6,325 nucleotides of DNA from Pseudomonadales bacterium. GTDB lineage: Bacteria; Pseudomonadota; Gammaproteobacteria; Steroidobacterales; Steroidobacteraceae. A model generated the notes under the pieces. It was not told where the DNA came from, did not search any database, and was given only the letters and a program-made list of their open reading frames with translations. Positions 6,312 to 6,325 of the stretch are shown here, piece by piece (position 1 is the first letter of the stretch; the number at the start of each line of letters is the position of its first letter). The stretch is from the NCBI GenBank assembly GCA_020442965.1, contig JAGRJB010000126.1:1-6325 (forward strand). The letters are read 5' to 3'. A program made the translations under genes and the position numbers.

Positions 6312-6325
6312 TACTAAGCTGCCTT

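Noticed and set aside
1..6325. tRNA, rRNA, CRISPR array, insertion sequence or attachment site
   Set aside because: No cloverleaf, direct-repeat array, transposase frame or flanking terminal repeats were seen. The window is almost fully occupied by the five genes described.

Overview
The window looks like chromosome from a GC-rich Gram-negative proteobacterium, most likely a gammaproteobacterium. The reasons are an inner-membrane/periplasm efflux operon of the MdtABC type, small exported proteins with a two-cysteine pattern, AGGAG-type ribosome binding sites and frequent GTG starts. The order or genus cannot be fixed from this stretch. A Xanthomonadales- or Steroidobacter-like source is only a guess, based on where small proteins of the DUF6491 type seem common.

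Minus strand, about 5182 down to 1: a tightly packed operon in the order mdtA - mdtB - mdtC. mdtA is a periplasmic adaptor anchored by an N-terminal membrane segment. mdtB is a full-length RND pump subunit with the proton-relay Asp pair and Lys. mdtC is a second, distinct RND subunit, cut off by the window edge after 284 codons. Both junctions are 4-bp stop/start overlaps, so translation is probably coupled. In E. coli the MdtB and MdtC subunits assemble into one mixed trimer, and MdtA links it to the TolC outer-membrane channel. No outer-membrane channel, BaeSR-type regulator or MdtD gene lies in this window.

About 5183-5399: a 217-bp divergent intergenic region. It holds a -10-like TATGAT for the efflux operon, a perfect 13-bp palindrome between that -10 and the mdtA ribosome binding site, a second A/T-rich inverted repeat, and a TTGACG overlapping a TGACGTCA palindrome on the side of the plus-strand genes.

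Plus strand, 5400-6265: two small genes for exported or membrane-anchored proteins. They are paralogues: they align without gaps over about 68 residues and share the spacing C-x18-LDRF-x9-C. The first fits my recollection of the DUF6491 family well, and the second is a diverged relative. A 10-bp-stem hairpin separates them. The remaining 60 bases after 6265 contain an imperfect hairpin and no visible gene.

Most of the window is an ordinary efflux operon. The points most worth following up are the diverged tandem pair of small two-cysteine proteins beside it and the palindromes in the shared control region.
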